20,981 nt of DNA from an uncultured Muribaculaceae bacterium. GTDB lineage: Bacteria; Bacteroidota; Bacteroidia; Bacteroidales; Muribaculaceae. Below, piece after piece: positions 6,676 to 15,137 of this stretch. A model generated the notes under the pieces. It worked only from the letters and a program-made list of their open reading frames with translations, was not told the origin of the DNA and did no database searches. The stretch spans positions 1-20,981 of the forward strand of contig CAJUHX010000005.1 of assembly GCA_910586455.1 (NCBI GenBank), given 5' to 3'. Both the position numbers and the translations under genes were made by a program. Position 1 is the first letter of the stretch. Each line of letters begins with the position of its first letter.

Positions 6676-7748
6676 AGGCGTGCGCAGCGGTTAATCAGCA
6701 GGGCGTCGAGTATAGTCATGGCGGCCATGGCCTCCACCACCGGCACGGCACGTGGCACAACGCAGGCATCGTGACGGCCCGCAGGCTCCAGTGTCACAGG
6801 CAGGCCGTCGCTGCCGATAGTTTCCACAGGCTGCATCAGCGTAGCCACAGGCTTGAAAGCCACACGGAAGTATATGTCCTCGCCATTGCTTATGCCGCCC
6901 TGTATGCCGCCGGAGTGGTTGGTTCGTGTACACACACTGCCGTCGGGGGCATTGTAGAATATGTCGGCAACCTCGCTGCCACGGCGGTCTATGTCGTCGA
7001 AGCTCATGCCATAGTCAAAGCCTTTGGCGGCGGGAATACCCAGCATTGCCGAGGCCAGCATGGCCTGAAGCTTGCCAAACACCGGCTCGCCCAGACCGGC
7101 GGAAACTCCGCGGATCACACAGCTGACTACACCGCCGAGGGTGTCACCATCGGCCCTCGCCTGCTCCACGGCGTGCAGCATGGCGGTGGCTGCGGTAGCG
7201 TCGGGACAGCGCAGCACACAGCTGTCGACATCGGCAAGACTAAGCTGGCGGTAACTCTGAGGCAGTTTTATGGCCGCTATCTGCGACGTGTAGGCGGTGA
7301 TGATTATCCCATTGGCACGCAGTATCTGCATGGCCAGAGCTCCGCCTGCCATGCGCGCCGCCGTTTCGCGGGCCGATGCGCGTCCGCCCCCCCGATAGTC
7401 GCGCAGGCCATATTTGGCATCATAGGTATAGTCGGCGTGCGAAGGGCGCCAGGCATCGCGCAGCTGCGTGTAGTCGGCGCTGCGCACATCGCTGTTGGCG
7501 ATTACAAATCCTATCGGGGTTCCGGTGGTGACACCTTCGAAAATACCCGACAGAAACTGTACGCCGTCGGCCTCGCGGCGATGACTTGCCGCCGCACCGC
7601 TGCCCGGGCGTCGCCGCGCCATCTGGCGGGCGAGTTCGTCGAAGTCGGGACGGAAACCGGCAGGACAGCCGTCAATTATACCGCCCACGGCAGGCCCGTG
7701 ACTCTCGCCGAATGTAGTAAGGCGGTAAATGTGTCCGAAAGTATTCAT
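6672..7748 (-). CDS. aroC: Chorismate synthase
   Basis: Chorismate synthase converts 5-enolpyruvylshikimate-3-phosphate to chorismate, the last common step of aromatic amino-acid and folate precursor synthesis, using reduced FMN as cofactor. The 358-residue length is normal. Family signatures appear in order: FGESHGPAVGGIIDGCPAG at residues 13-31, RRRPGS, TGTPIGFVIANSD, RPSHADYTYDAKYG, RGGGRASARETAAR, the central SAMLGIPAAKGFDYG, then NHSGGIQGGISNGEDIYFR and GRHDACVVPRAVPV. It is the middle gene of ybaK-aroC-yhcC with ATGA overlaps at both ends. No other shikimate-pathway gene is in the window. Confidence 0.97.
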   Translation of the reverse strand: MNTFGHIYRLTTFGESHGPAVGGIIDGCPAGFRPDFDELARQMARRRPGSGAAASHRREADGVQFLSGIFEGVTTGTPIGFVIANSDVRSADYTQLRDAWRPSHADYTYDAKYGLRDYRGGGRASARETAARMAGGALAMQILRANGIIITAYTSQIAAIKLPQSYRQLSLADVDSCVLRCPDATAATAMLHAVEQARADGDTLGGVVSCVIRGVSAGLGEPVFGKLQAMLASAMLGIPAAKGFDYGMSFDDIDRRGSEVADIFYNAPDGSVCTRTNHSGGIQGGISNGEDIYFRVAFKPVATLMQPVETIGSDGLPVTLEPAGRHDACVVPRAVPVVEAMAAMTILDALLINRCARL

Positions 7749-8239
7749 GACTCAGCAGGCATACAAAGGTCACACACTGTGGCACCGGTATAGGCGATAA
7801 GGTCGGATGGCGCCACTTTCAGCTGCAGACCCCGCTGGCCGGCACTCACATAAATATAGTCGAAACCGCAGGCGGTATCGTGAAAGAAAATTGGAAATGG
7901 CTTCTTCATGCCCACCGGCGAGCAGCCGCCGCGTATATAGCCGGTGAGCGGCAGCAGCTCCTTCATTGGAATAAGCTCGGCCTTTTTCGCGCCTGCGGCT
8001 TTGGCGGCCTTTTTCAGGTCGACCTCACGGTTACCGGGCACCACGCACACAAAGTAGCCTGCCTTCTCGCCGTGCAGCACCAAGCTCTTGAACACCCGGT
8101 TAATGTCCTCACCCAACGATTCAGCCACATGGGCGGCGGCGAGGTTGTTCTCATCCACCTCGTAAGGTATCAGTTCATAAGCCACCCCGGCCTGCGACAG
8201 CAGCCGTGCGGCATTGGTCTTGTTTATCCCCTTATTCAT
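7745..8239 (-). CDS. ybaK: Cys-tRNA(Pro)/Cys-tRNA(Cys) deacylase YbaK
   Basis: YbaK/EbsC hydrolyses Cys-tRNA(Pro) formed by mischarging and so protects proline codons from cysteine. The 164-residue protein carries the family layout: INKTNAARLLSQAGVAYELI, VFKSLVLHGEKAGYFVCVVP, EVDLKKAAKAAGAKKAELIP, the glycine-rich TGYIRGGCSPVGMKK, and the strand FDYIYVSAGQRGLQLKVAP. The start at 8239 is fixed by the INKTNAAR block; no other ATG, GTG or TTG gives a better start. A -7-like box ends just 4 bases upstream, so the mRNA may be leaderless. The stop codon overlaps the aroC start. Confidence 0.94.
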   Translation of the reverse strand: MNKGINKTNAARLLSQAGVAYELIPYEVDENNLAAAHVAESLGEDINRVFKSLVLHGEKAGYFVCVVPGNREVDLKKAAKAAGAKKAELIPMKELLPLTGYIRGGCSPVGMKKPFPIFFHDTACGFDYIYVSAGQRGLQLKVAPSDLIAYTGATVCDLCMPAES

Positions 8240-8243
8240 GACA

Positions 8244-8251
8244 CAAAGTTA
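8244..8251 (-). promoter_or_regulatory. Putative -7 box for the ybaK-aroC-yhcC unit
   Basis: The minus strand reads TAACTTTG, an exact TAnnTTTG match, ending 4 bases before the ybaK ATG. The position 20 bp upstream is A/T-only with no clear TTTG. If real, transcription would start at or within a base or two of the start codon. Confidence 0.5.
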
Positions 8252-8289
8252 ACACTAAAAAAAATGCCATAAAAATTTTTGCCGAATTA

Positions 8290-8321
8290 TTTGGTTTCGT
8301 GGCGAAATATATTTAATTTTG
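8290..8321 (+). promoter_or_regulatory. Promoter (-33 and -7) of the lplA-gcv-lpd unit
   Basis: TTTG at 8290-8293 and TAATTTTG at 8314-8321 are separated by exactly 20 bp, matching the Bacteroidota housekeeping promoter TTTG-N19-21-TAnnTTTG in full. Transcription from about 8325 would leave a leader of some 15-20 nt to the lplA ATG at 8343. That is too short for a glycine riboswitch, and I see none. Confidence 0.75.
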
Positions 8322-8342
8322 GGAATCCATACTAACCCGGCC

Positions 8343-9332
8343 ATGAAACATGTAATCATCCCCGACGCCCCCGGCTGTGTCCGCCGCCTGCCATTCTACC
8401 TCGCCGCCGAGGAGTGGGTGGCGCGCAATCTGCCGCGCGGAGAGTATTTCTTCACCTGGGTAGTTGATTCAACGGTGATTTTCGGACGTAACCAGCTTAT
8501 CGACGCCGAAGTCGACCTTGAATATTGCCGCGCACACGGCATACAGACCTACCGGCGCCGCAGCGGAGGCGGCTGTGTGTTCGCCGACCGCGACAACATC
8601 ATGATTTCGTACATCACCTGGCGCACCGACATAGGCCCCACGTTCGCACGCTACACCGAAATCGTGGCCCGCATGCTTCGCAAGCTGGGCCTCGACGCCT
8701 CGTCGTCGGGCCGCAACGATGTACTCATTGGCAACCGCAAGGTATCGGGCAACGCATTCTACCATCTGCCGGGCCGCAGCATTGCCCACGGCACTATGCT
8801 ATATTCGACCAATGTGGAACACATGCTTCACGCCATAACACCATCGCGCTCCAAACTGGAGTCGAAGCAGGTGCAGTCGGTGGCATCGCACATCACAACC
8901 ATTAAAGAACACCTTCCGGAACTTTCGTTCGACCATTTCCGCGCGCATATCATCAACGAGATATGCGACGAAGAACCCGTGACACTCACCTCGGAGCAGA
9001 TAGCCGAAATAGAGCAGACCGAGCAGGAATATTACCGTCACGAATGGATATTCGGCCGCAAAGGCGTGGCCGCAAAGGGCCGACGGCGCATCGACGGCGT
9101 AGGCGAGTTCACGGCCGATGTGGACTGCGACAGCGACGGCCGCATACGGCGGGTGAACCTTGGCGGCGACTTTTTTCTGCTCTCCGACCTCGACTCCGGA
9201 CTGCTCGACCGCCTGCGCGGCGCTTCTCTTACCCGCCGGGGCCTGGAGGAAGCTCTGGGCGACACCGATGCCGGAAGGGTGATACACGGACTCACAAACG
9301 AGCAACTGATTGAACTGATTATAAACTCCTAA
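8343..9332 (+). CDS. lplA: Lipoate-protein ligase A
   Basis: LplA activates free lipoate with ATP to lipoyl-AMP and transfers it to a lysine of lipoyl domains. The 329-residue protein shows RRRSGGGCVF at 71-80 (lipoate/AMP loop), the GRNDVLIGNRKVSGNAFY block with the key lysine at residue 133, HGTMLYSTNVEHM, and the C-terminal accessory domain. I chose the ATG at 8343 (MKHVIIPDAPGC); the frame extends to a TTG at 8319, but that overlaps the -7 box. Gene context makes GcvH, encoded two genes downstream, the obvious substrate. gcvT begins 15 bases after the stop. No lipA or lipB is present here, in keeping with use of scavenged lipoate. Confidence 0.95.
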   Translation: MKHVIIPDAPGCVRRLPFYLAAEEWVARNLPRGEYFFTWVVDSTVIFGRNQLIDAEVDLEYCRAHGIQTYRRRSGGGCVFADRDNIMISYITWRTDIGPTFARYTEIVARMLRKLGLDASSSGRNDVLIGNRKVSGNAFYHLPGRSIAHGTMLYSTNVEHMLHAITPSRSKLESKQVQSVASHITTIKEHLPELSFDHFRAHIINEICDEEPVTLTSEQIAEIEQTEQEYYRHEWIFGRKGVAAKGRRRIDGVGEFTADVDCDSDGRIRRVNLGGDFFLLSDLDSGLLDRLRGASLTRRGLEEALGDTDAGRVIHGLTNEQLIELIINS

Positions 9333-9347
9333 ATAAACTGATATACC

Positions 9348-10481
9348 ATGGAAGAACTTAAAACAACCTGCCTCAACGCGCACCACCGTGAACTCGGTGC
9401 CAAAATGAGTCCGTTTGCCGGTTTCGACATGCCCATCGAATACGAGGGTATCGAGGCCGAACACAACGCCGTACGCCGCCACTCAGGCGTGTTCGACGTA
9501 AGCCACATGGGCGAAGTACGCATCGAAGGCGAAGATGCCACCGCATTCGTGAATCATATATTCACCAACGACGTTACTCTGCTTGAAGACGGCCAGATCG
9601 CCTACGGCATGCTCACCAACGACGAAGGCGGCGTAGTCGACGATCTGCTGGTTTACCGTGTTTCGGACTCGGAATACTTCCTGGTAATCAACGCCGCGAA
9701 CATCAAAAAGGACGAAGACTGGATTCTGGAGCAGATGAACAAGTTCGATGCCGAGGACCTGTCGGTATCGCTTGAAAGCGAATGTTGGAGCGAGGTGGCC
9801 GTACAAGGTCCCGAAGCCGAAGCACAACTGCAGAAAATATTCCCCGACATCGACCTCAAAGCCCTCGGCTTCTATCACTTCTACGAGCTTGAGGTACAGG
9901 GCAAGGACGAAGACGGCGAGGACGTGTTCTTCCCAATGGTAATCAGCCGCACAGGCTACACCGGTGAAGACGGTTTCGAAGTATATGCCGACGAGCCCGT
10001 AATCATAGAACTGTGGCAGCAACTGCTCGAAAACGGTGTGACCCCCTGCGGCCTCGGCTGCCGCGACACACTGCGCTTCGAAGCCGGCCTGCCGCTGTAC
10101 GGCGATGAACTCGCCGACGACATCACCCCGCTGGAAGCCGGTCTGGGCATGTTTGTGAAGCTCGACAAGAACTTTGTAGGCCGCGACCGTCTGGCGGCTC
10201 AGAAAGCCGAAGGCCTCAAGCGCAAAGTTGTAGGACTCGAAGTCGACGGCATGGCCATACCCCGCCACGGCTACGAAGTACTCGACCCCGCCACCGAGGA
10301 GGTAATCGGCCACATCACCACCGGCTACCGCTCGATAACCCTGGGCAAGAATCTGGCCATGGCCATGGTCGACGCCGCCCACGCCCCGCTAAGCAGCGAA
10401 GTGCTGGTACGCGTCCGCCGCAAAGTCTTCCCGGCCAAGGTAATAAAAAAACGCTTCTATACCCCCAACTATAAAAAATAG
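9348..10481 (+). CDS. gcvT: Glycine cleavage system T protein (aminomethyltransferase)
   Basis: The T protein takes the aminomethyl group from lipoylated GcvH, releases ammonia and transfers the one-carbon unit to tetrahydrofolate as 5,10-methylene-THF. The 377-residue length is normal. The folate-binding region includes FAGFDMPIEYEGIEAEH, FDVSHMGEVRIEG, NDEGGVVDDLLVYRV (the acidic pair near 98-99 corresponds to the folate-contacting aspartate segment), RTGYTGEDGFEVY and GLGCRDTLRFEAGLPLYGDEL. The C-terminal barrel ends VFPAKVIKKRFYTPNYKK. A short acidic insertion (GKDEDGEDVFF) precedes the RTGYTGEDG motif. Second gene of the lplA-led unit; gcvH follows after 33 AT-rich bases. Confidence 0.97.
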   Translation: MEELKTTCLNAHHRELGAKMSPFAGFDMPIEYEGIEAEHNAVRRHSGVFDVSHMGEVRIEGEDATAFVNHIFTNDVTLLEDGQIAYGMLTNDEGGVVDDLLVYRVSDSEYFLVINAANIKKDEDWILEQMNKFDAEDLSVSLESECWSEVAVQGPEAEAQLQKIFPDIDLKALGFYHFYELEVQGKDEDGEDVFFPMVISRTGYTGEDGFEVYADEPVIIELWQQLLENGVTPCGLGCRDTLRFEAGLPLYGDELADDITPLEAGLGMFVKLDKNFVGRDRLAAQKAEGLKRKVVGLEVDGMAIPRHGYEVLDPATEEVIGHITTGYRSITLGKNLAMAMVDAAHAPLSSEVLVRVRRKVFPAKVIKKRFYTPNYKK

Positions 10482-10514
10482 CCATTTAACATTTAATATC
10501 TAATATTGTCAACC

Positions 10515-10889
10515 ATGAATACCTACTATCTTCCTTCTCACGAATACGCCCGCGTAGAGGGCAACATCGCCTACATCGGCATCAGCGAATATGCAGCCAA
10601 ACAGCTCGGCAACGTAGTTTACGTCGACCTGCCCGAGGCAGACACCGACATTGAGGCCGGCGAGGATTTCGGCGCTATCGAGAGTGTAAAGGCAGCATCC
10701 GACCTCTTCTCGCCCGTAAGCGGCGCCATTGTGGAAGTGAACGAGCAACTTCTCGACAACCCCAAACTGGTAAGTGAAGACCCGGTAACCAACTGGATTA
10801 TCAAAGTTGAAATGAGCAACCCCGACGAACTCAACAACCTCCTCACCCCCGAGGCCTACGCCGAGCTCTGCGCCAAGGAGCAGCACTAA
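10515..10889 (+). CDS. gcvH: Glycine cleavage system H protein (lipoyl carrier)
   Basis: GcvH is the lipoylated shuttle that carries the aminomethyl group between the P, T and L proteins. The 124-residue protein has the standard layout: HEYARVEGNIAYIGISEYAA, then LGNVVYVDLPE, and the lipoylation site GAIESVKAASDLFSPVSG with the modified lysine at residue 59. NWIIKVEMSNPDEL and the helical LLTPEAYAELC end follow. I use the ATG at 10515; a TTG three codons earlier is open but less likely. It is presumably lipoylated by the LplA encoded at the head of the same unit. Confidence 0.97.
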   Translation: MNTYYLPSHEYARVEGNIAYIGISEYAAKQLGNVVYVDLPEADTDIEAGEDFGAIESVKAASDLFSPVSGAIVEVNEQLLDNPKLVSEDPVTNWIIKVEMSNPDELNNLLTPEAYAELCAKEQH

Positions 10890-10919
10890 TCCAACGGCAT
10901 CTTCTAACACCTGAACAAC

Positions 10920-12251
10920 ATGAGATATCTCCCTCACACCCCGCACGACATAAGCCTGATGCTTGAGCGCTGCGGAGCCTCCTCGCTCGACGATCTCTAC
11001 AGCGATGTCGACCCGCAGCTGCGTTTCAGCGGCGACTACGACCTCCCCGAGGCAATGAGCGAAACCGAACTGCGGCGCTTCTTCAAAGGCCTCTCCGGCA
11101 AGAATCAGCCCATGACATGTTTTGCCGGCGCCGGATTCTACGACCACTACACTCCGGCTGCCGTCGACTCGATTCTCAGCCGCAGCGAGTTCCTGACTGC
11201 ATATACCCCCTACCAGCCTGAAATTTCGCAGGGCACTCTGCAATATATATTCGAATACCAGACCATGATGGCCCGCCTTACCGGCATGGAGGTGAGCAAC
11301 GCCTCGATGTACGACGGCGCCACCGCCACCGCCGAGGCCATGCTCATGGCCGTGAGCAACGCCCGCCGCAAACGCCGCGTGCTCATCGCAGCCACTGTAA
11401 ATCCGGCCGTGGCTGCCGTGGTCAACACCTACGCGCACTGGCAGGGCATAGCCGTGGAAGTAATTCCGGAGCATAACGGCGTTGCCATGAAAGAGCAACT
11501 CGAAGCCATGATGGAAGCCGGCGATGTAGCCGGAGTGATTGTACAGACTCCCAACTACTACGGCATTCTCGAGGACTACGGGGGCTGGAGCGATATATGC
11601 CACCGCCACAAAGCCCTGCTGATAATGAACTCGCCAGCATCGGCCCTGGGCGTGATACGCACTCCGGGCGAATGGGGTGCCGACATTGCCTGCGGCGACG
11701 CTCAGTCGCTGGGCATGCCGCTGAACTTCGGAGGCCCCTATCTGGGCTACATATGCACCGGCAAATCGCTGATACGCAAAATGCCGGGCCGAATCGTAGG
11801 CGCCACAACCGACGAAGCCGGCAAACGTGTGTTCGTGCTTACCCTGCAGGCCCGCGAGCAACATATACGCCGCGAAAAAGCCACATCGAACATCTGTTCA
11901 AACCAGGGCCTGATGGCACTGCACACCGCTGTGTACCTGTCGCTGATGGGGCCCGAAGGCCTGCGCCGCGTAAACGAACTCGGAGCTGACGGACTGCGTC
12001 GCCTCGCCGAGGGCCTCGAAAGCACCGGCGTGATGACTCTGCAGTATCCCGGACAACCGGTCCTCAACGAGGCTCTGTTCAAAGTTGCCGACGGCTACTC
12101 CCCGCAGATGATACTCGACACCTGCAAGGCCAAAGGCATCCTGGCCGGTGTGCCCGTGGGCGAAGACGGCCTGCTGGTAGCGGTGACCGAAAAGCAGTCG
12201 CCCGAAGATATCGAACTGTATATATCAACCGTAAAAGCCCTGAAACGATGA
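10920..12251 (+). CDS. gcvPA: Glycine dehydrogenase (decarboxylating) subunit 1, P-protein N-terminal half
   Basis: This 443-residue protein corresponds to the N-terminal half of the PLP enzyme glycine decarboxylase in its two-subunit form. With GcvPB it decarboxylates glycine and loads the aminomethyl group onto GcvH. Family blocks include MRYLPHTPHDISLMLERCG at the start, CFAGAGFYDHYTPAAVDSIL, FLTAYTPYQPEISQGTLQ, the active-site-lining EVSNASMYDGATATAEAM, QTPNYYGILEDY and the C-terminal EQHIRREKATSNICSNQGLM. It carries no PLP lysine, which is on GcvPB. The stop codon overlaps the gcvPB start in ATGA, which fits equal production of the two subunits. Confidence 0.97.
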   Translation: MRYLPHTPHDISLMLERCGASSLDDLYSDVDPQLRFSGDYDLPEAMSETELRRFFKGLSGKNQPMTCFAGAGFYDHYTPAAVDSILSRSEFLTAYTPYQPEISQGTLQYIFEYQTMMARLTGMEVSNASMYDGATATAEAMLMAVSNARRKRRVLIAATVNPAVAAVVNTYAHWQGIAVEVIPEHNGVAMKEQLEAMMEAGDVAGVIVQTPNYYGILEDYGGWSDICHRHKALLIMNSPASALGVIRTPGEWGADIACGDAQSLGMPLNFGGPYLGYICTGKSLIRKMPGRIVGATTDEAGKRVFVLTLQAREQHIRREKATSNICSNQGLMALHTAVYLSLMGPEGLRRVNELGADGLRRLAEGLESTGVMTLQYPGQPVLNEALFKVADGYSPQMILDTCKAKGILAGVPVGEDGLLVAVTEKQSPEDIELYISTVKALKR

Positions 12252-13705
12252 ACAGAGAACTCTACGACAAACTCATATTCGAGTACTCAAAACCGGGTCG
12301 CCAGGGCTTCAGCCTGCCCCGACGCGACTGTAAAGACGTGCTCGGCTCTATCCCGGCCGGTCTGCGGCGCAGCAATGCTGTAAATCTGCCCGAAGTAGAC
12401 GAACCCACCGTGGTACGCCACTATACCAACCAGAGCACCAACAACTTCGGTGTGGACACCGGATTCTATCCGCTTGGCTCCTGCACCATGAAGTACAACC
12501 CCAAAATCAATGAGGCCCTGGCTGCCGACAGCACCATTGCCGCCCTGCATCCGACCCAGCCCGCCGACACCGTACAGGGAGCGCTCGAACTCTACTGGCG
12601 TCTGCAGAAGGCTCTCTGCACCATAGGCGGCATGGCCGAGTTCACCCTCAACCCGTTTGCCGGCGCCCACGGCGAACTCACCGGCCTGATGGTAATCCGT
12701 GCCTATCACGCAAGCCGCGACGACCGGGGCCGGCAGGTGGTAATAGTGCCCGACTCGGCACACGGCACCAATCCGGCATCGGCCGCCGTGGCCGGACTGC
12801 AGGTGCGCCAGGTAAAGTCGATGCCCGACGGCACAGTCGACCTCAATGACCTGCGCGACAAGCTTGATGACTCCGTCGCCGCCGTGATGCTCACCAACCC
12901 AAACACCATTGGCATGTTCGAGCGCAACATCCCGCAGATTGCCGAGATGGTTCACGCCGCCGGAGCCCTGCTCTACTACGACGGCGCAAACCTCAATCCG
13001 CTGCTGGGTGTGGCACGTCCGGGCGACATGGGCTTCGACGTAATGCACATCAACCTGCACAAAACCTTCTCAACCCCTCACGGAGGCGGTGGTCCGGGTG
13101 CCGGACCGGTAGGCGTACGCGAGGGTCTGGAACAGTTCCTGCCCAATCCGCGTGTGGTACTCGATGCCGAAGGGAACTTCCGCACCGAGTGTACCGACAG
13201 CGCCCTTGGCCGCGTGTCGGGCTGGCTCGGCAACTACACCGTGCTCGTAAAGGCCCTGGCCTACATACTCACTTTGGGCAAGGAACACATAAAGATGGTT
13301 GGTCCGCTGGCCACCCTCAACGCCAACTACATAATGCACAGCCTGCGCGACCTGTACCTGCTGCCGGTAGAAGGCCCCTGCAAACACGAATTTGTGTTCG
13401 ACGGCCTTATCGACAAATCGCAAGGCATCACCACGCTGAATGTAGCCAAACGCCTGTTGGACTACGGCTTCCACGCGCCTACAATCTACTTCCCGCTGCT
13501 CTTCCACGAGTCGCTGATGATTGAGCCCACCGAAACCGAATCGCTCGAAACCCTCGACCGCTTCATTGAAGTGATGCGCAGCATAGCCCTCGAGGCAAAA
13601 GAATCGCCCGACATGCTTAAGAACGCACCGTTCAACACCCCGGTACGACATCCCGACGACACCGAAGCGGCACTCCATCCTAAAGTTACTTACGATGAAC
13701 TCTGA
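12248..13705 (+). CDS. gcvPB: Glycine dehydrogenase (decarboxylating) subunit 2, P-protein C-terminal half
   Basis: The PLP-bearing half of the split glycine decarboxylase, 485 residues. The cofactor lysine is Lys272 in NLHKTFSTPHGGGGPG, the P-protein signature. Other conserved blocks are RHYTNQSTNNFGVDTGFYPL, GSCTMKYNPK, LHPTQPADTVQG, PDSAHGTNPASAAVAG, TNPNTIGMFE and GPCKHEFVFDGL near the end. It forms the P-protein with GcvPA, whose stop codon overlaps its start. The last 11 bases overlap the start of lpd in another frame, so translation of the unit is probably coupled from gcvPA to lpd. Confidence 0.97.
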   Translation: MNRELYDKLIFEYSKPGRQGFSLPRRDCKDVLGSIPAGLRRSNAVNLPEVDEPTVVRHYTNQSTNNFGVDTGFYPLGSCTMKYNPKINEALAADSTIAALHPTQPADTVQGALELYWRLQKALCTIGGMAEFTLNPFAGAHGELTGLMVIRAYHASRDDRGRQVVIVPDSAHGTNPASAAVAGLQVRQVKSMPDGTVDLNDLRDKLDDSVAAVMLTNPNTIGMFERNIPQIAEMVHAAGALLYYDGANLNPLLGVARPGDMGFDVMHINLHKTFSTPHGGGGPGAGPVGVREGLEQFLPNPRVVLDAEGNFRTECTDSALGRVSGWLGNYTVLVKALAYILTLGKEHIKMVGPLATLNANYIMHSLRDLYLLPVEGPCKHEFVFDGLIDKSQGITTLNVAKRLLDYGFHAPTIYFPLLFHESLMIEPTETESLETLDRFIEVMRSIALEAKESPDMLKNAPFNTPVRHPDDTEAALHPKVTYDEL

Positions 13706-15002
13706 GCGTTACGACTACATAATAATCGGAGCCGGGCCCGCCGGATATGAACTGGCTGCCGGATTAGCCAACGACGGCAAACGCGTAGCACTGATTGAGA
13801 AAGACAGCCTCGGCGGCACCTGCCTGAACCGTGGCTGCATACCCACCAAGTGCCTGTGCGCCTCGGCCGACGCACTGACTGCCGCACACGAGGCCGCACG
13901 CTTCGGCGTGGAATGTCAGACCCCGACACTCGACTTCACCGCCGTACGACACCGTGTCGATCAGGTGGTGGCCACCCTCACCGACGGCATCAAGGCCCTG
14001 CTGGCCAAAACCGACCTATACCACGGCGAAGCACGCCTGCTTGGCAACGGCTGTGCGGACGTAAACGGACAACTTTTAGAGGCCGACCGCATAGTGATAG
14101 CCACCGGCTCACGCCCCGCCGTACTGCCGGTACCGGGAGCCGAATACGCCCTTACAAGCGATGAACTGCTCTCCATCGAACAGCTCCCCGCAAGCGCAGT
14201 GATTATCGGCGGAAGTGTAATAGGCATTGAATTCGCTTCGGTACTCTGCGCCATGGGAGTGGACGTGACGGTGGTCGAATACTGCAAGGAAATACTGCCC
14301 GGATTCGACTCCGACGTTGCCAAACGCCTGCGCACAATGCTCTCGCGCAAAGGCATAAGCTTTGTAACCGGTGCCGAAGTCACCGCCATACGCGACGAAG
14401 GCCATGAGGTATGCTATAAAAACCGCAAGGGTGAAACTTCGGTATGGGCCGATATGTCGGTGATGGCTGTAGGCCGCCGCCCGGTGCTGCCAACAGGCCT
14501 CGACGCCGCCGGAGTAGAACTGACACAGCGCGGTTTCATAAAGGTTGACTGCGACATGCTCACCAGCGCCGACGGCATATACGCCATAGGTGATGTCAAC
14601 GGTCTGTGCATGCTTGCCCACGCCGCATCGGCCCAGGGCCGAATAGTGGCCGGCGAGGAAGTAGACCTCGACGTTATTCCATCGGCAGTATTCTGCAAAC
14701 CCGAGGCAGCCATGGTAGGATTGGGCGAAGACGCTTGCGCCGCACGCGGTATCGCCTGCAAGTCCATCAAGCGCAACTTCGCCGCCAACGGCAAAGCCCT
14801 TGCCATGGGCGAGGCCGAAGGCATGGCCAAGATTGTGTACAGCCCCGACGACGGACTGCTGCTGGGCATGCAGATTGTGGGCCCGCACGCCGCCGACCTC
14901 ATAGCCGAGTGCGCCGCTCTGCTCCACTGCCGCGCCACACTCGACACCCTGCATTCGCTCATACACGCCCACCCCACCCTCAGCGAGGTTCTGGCGGTGT
15001 GA
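13695..15002 (+). CDS. lpd: Dihydrolipoyl dehydrogenase (L protein)
   Basis: A FAD-dependent disulfide oxidoreductase that reoxidises dihydrolipoyl-GcvH with NAD+. Residues 6-20 hold the FAD-binding GAGPAGYELAAGLA. The redox disulfide is Cys43 and Cys48 in GGTCLNRGCIPTKCL. The NAD-binding fold is IIGGSVIGIEFASVL near 170. The second FAD motif is GIYAIGDVNG. The C-terminal catalytic pair is His426 and Glu431 in HAHPTLSE. At 435 residues it is somewhat short for the family but has every active-site element. Position as last gene after gcvPB argues that it serves the glycine cleavage system. A strong hairpin follows 10 bases after the stop codon. Confidence 0.95.
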   Translation: MNSERYDYIIIGAGPAGYELAAGLANDGKRVALIEKDSLGGTCLNRGCIPTKCLCASADALTAAHEAARFGVECQTPTLDFTAVRHRVDQVVATLTDGIKALLAKTDLYHGEARLLGNGCADVNGQLLEADRIVIATGSRPAVLPVPGAEYALTSDELLSIEQLPASAVIIGGSVIGIEFASVLCAMGVDVTVVEYCKEILPGFDSDVAKRLRTMLSRKGISFVTGAEVTAIRDEGHEVCYKNRKGETSVWADMSVMAVGRRPVLPTGLDAAGVELTQRGFIKVDCDMLTSADGIYAIGDVNGLCMLAHAASAQGRIVAGEEVDLDVIPSAVFCKPEAAMVGLGEDACAARGIACKSIKRNFAANGKALAMGEAEGMAKIVYSPDDGLLLGMQIVGPHAADLIAECAALLHCRATLDTLHSLIHAHPTLSEVLAV

Positions 15003-15011
15003 CAGACATAC

Positions 15012-15057
15012 TACGGCAGCGGAGGAAGCACCAAGATGTGTTTCCTCCGTTGCCGTA
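15012..15057 (+). terminator. Hairpin after lpd
   Basis: Arms 15012-15027 and 15042-15057 pair over 16 bp with one G-U pair, around a 14-base loop. It begins 10 bases after the lpd stop codon and precedes the ftsX promoter. There is no clear U-run, but position and stability support a terminator for the glycine cleavage unit. Confidence 0.75.
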
Positions 15058-15088
15058 TGTATTACAACATGTTAAAACATCGGCAAAA

Positions 15089-15120
15089 TTTGTCCGGAAG
15101 CGCTCTTTTTCGTATCTTTG
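15089..15120 (+). promoter_or_regulatory. Promoter (-33 and -7) of the ftsX-queA unit
   Basis: TTTG at 15089-15092 and TATCTTTG at 15113-15120 are 20 bp apart, a full match to the Bacteroidota promoter. Start of transcription near 15125 gives a leader of about 50 nt to the ftsX ATG, carrying a hairpin (15141-15161) and a short ORF. Confidence 0.78.
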
Positions 15121-15137
15121 CGCCAATTTAGCATATT

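Noticed and set aside
8252..8342. Glycine riboswitch ahead of the glycine cleavage unit
   Set aside because: The predicted leader is about 15-20 nt and the whole gap is about 100 bp of mostly A/T with no aptamer-like stems.
8319..8342. Upstream TTG start for lplA (and likewise at 1487 for bamD, 15118 for ftsX, 19646 for the DUF6249-like gene)
   Set aside because: Each TTG falls inside a -7 promoter box, and the first ATG downstream gives the expected N-terminus.
10509..11864. A 451-codon open frame on the minus strand across gcvH and gcvPA
   Set aside because: It lies fully antisense to two certain genes and has a His/Ala/Gly-rich composition of the kind produced by reading GC-biased codons backwards. 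Similar antisense frames run across aroC, gcvT, gcvPB, lpd and queA.
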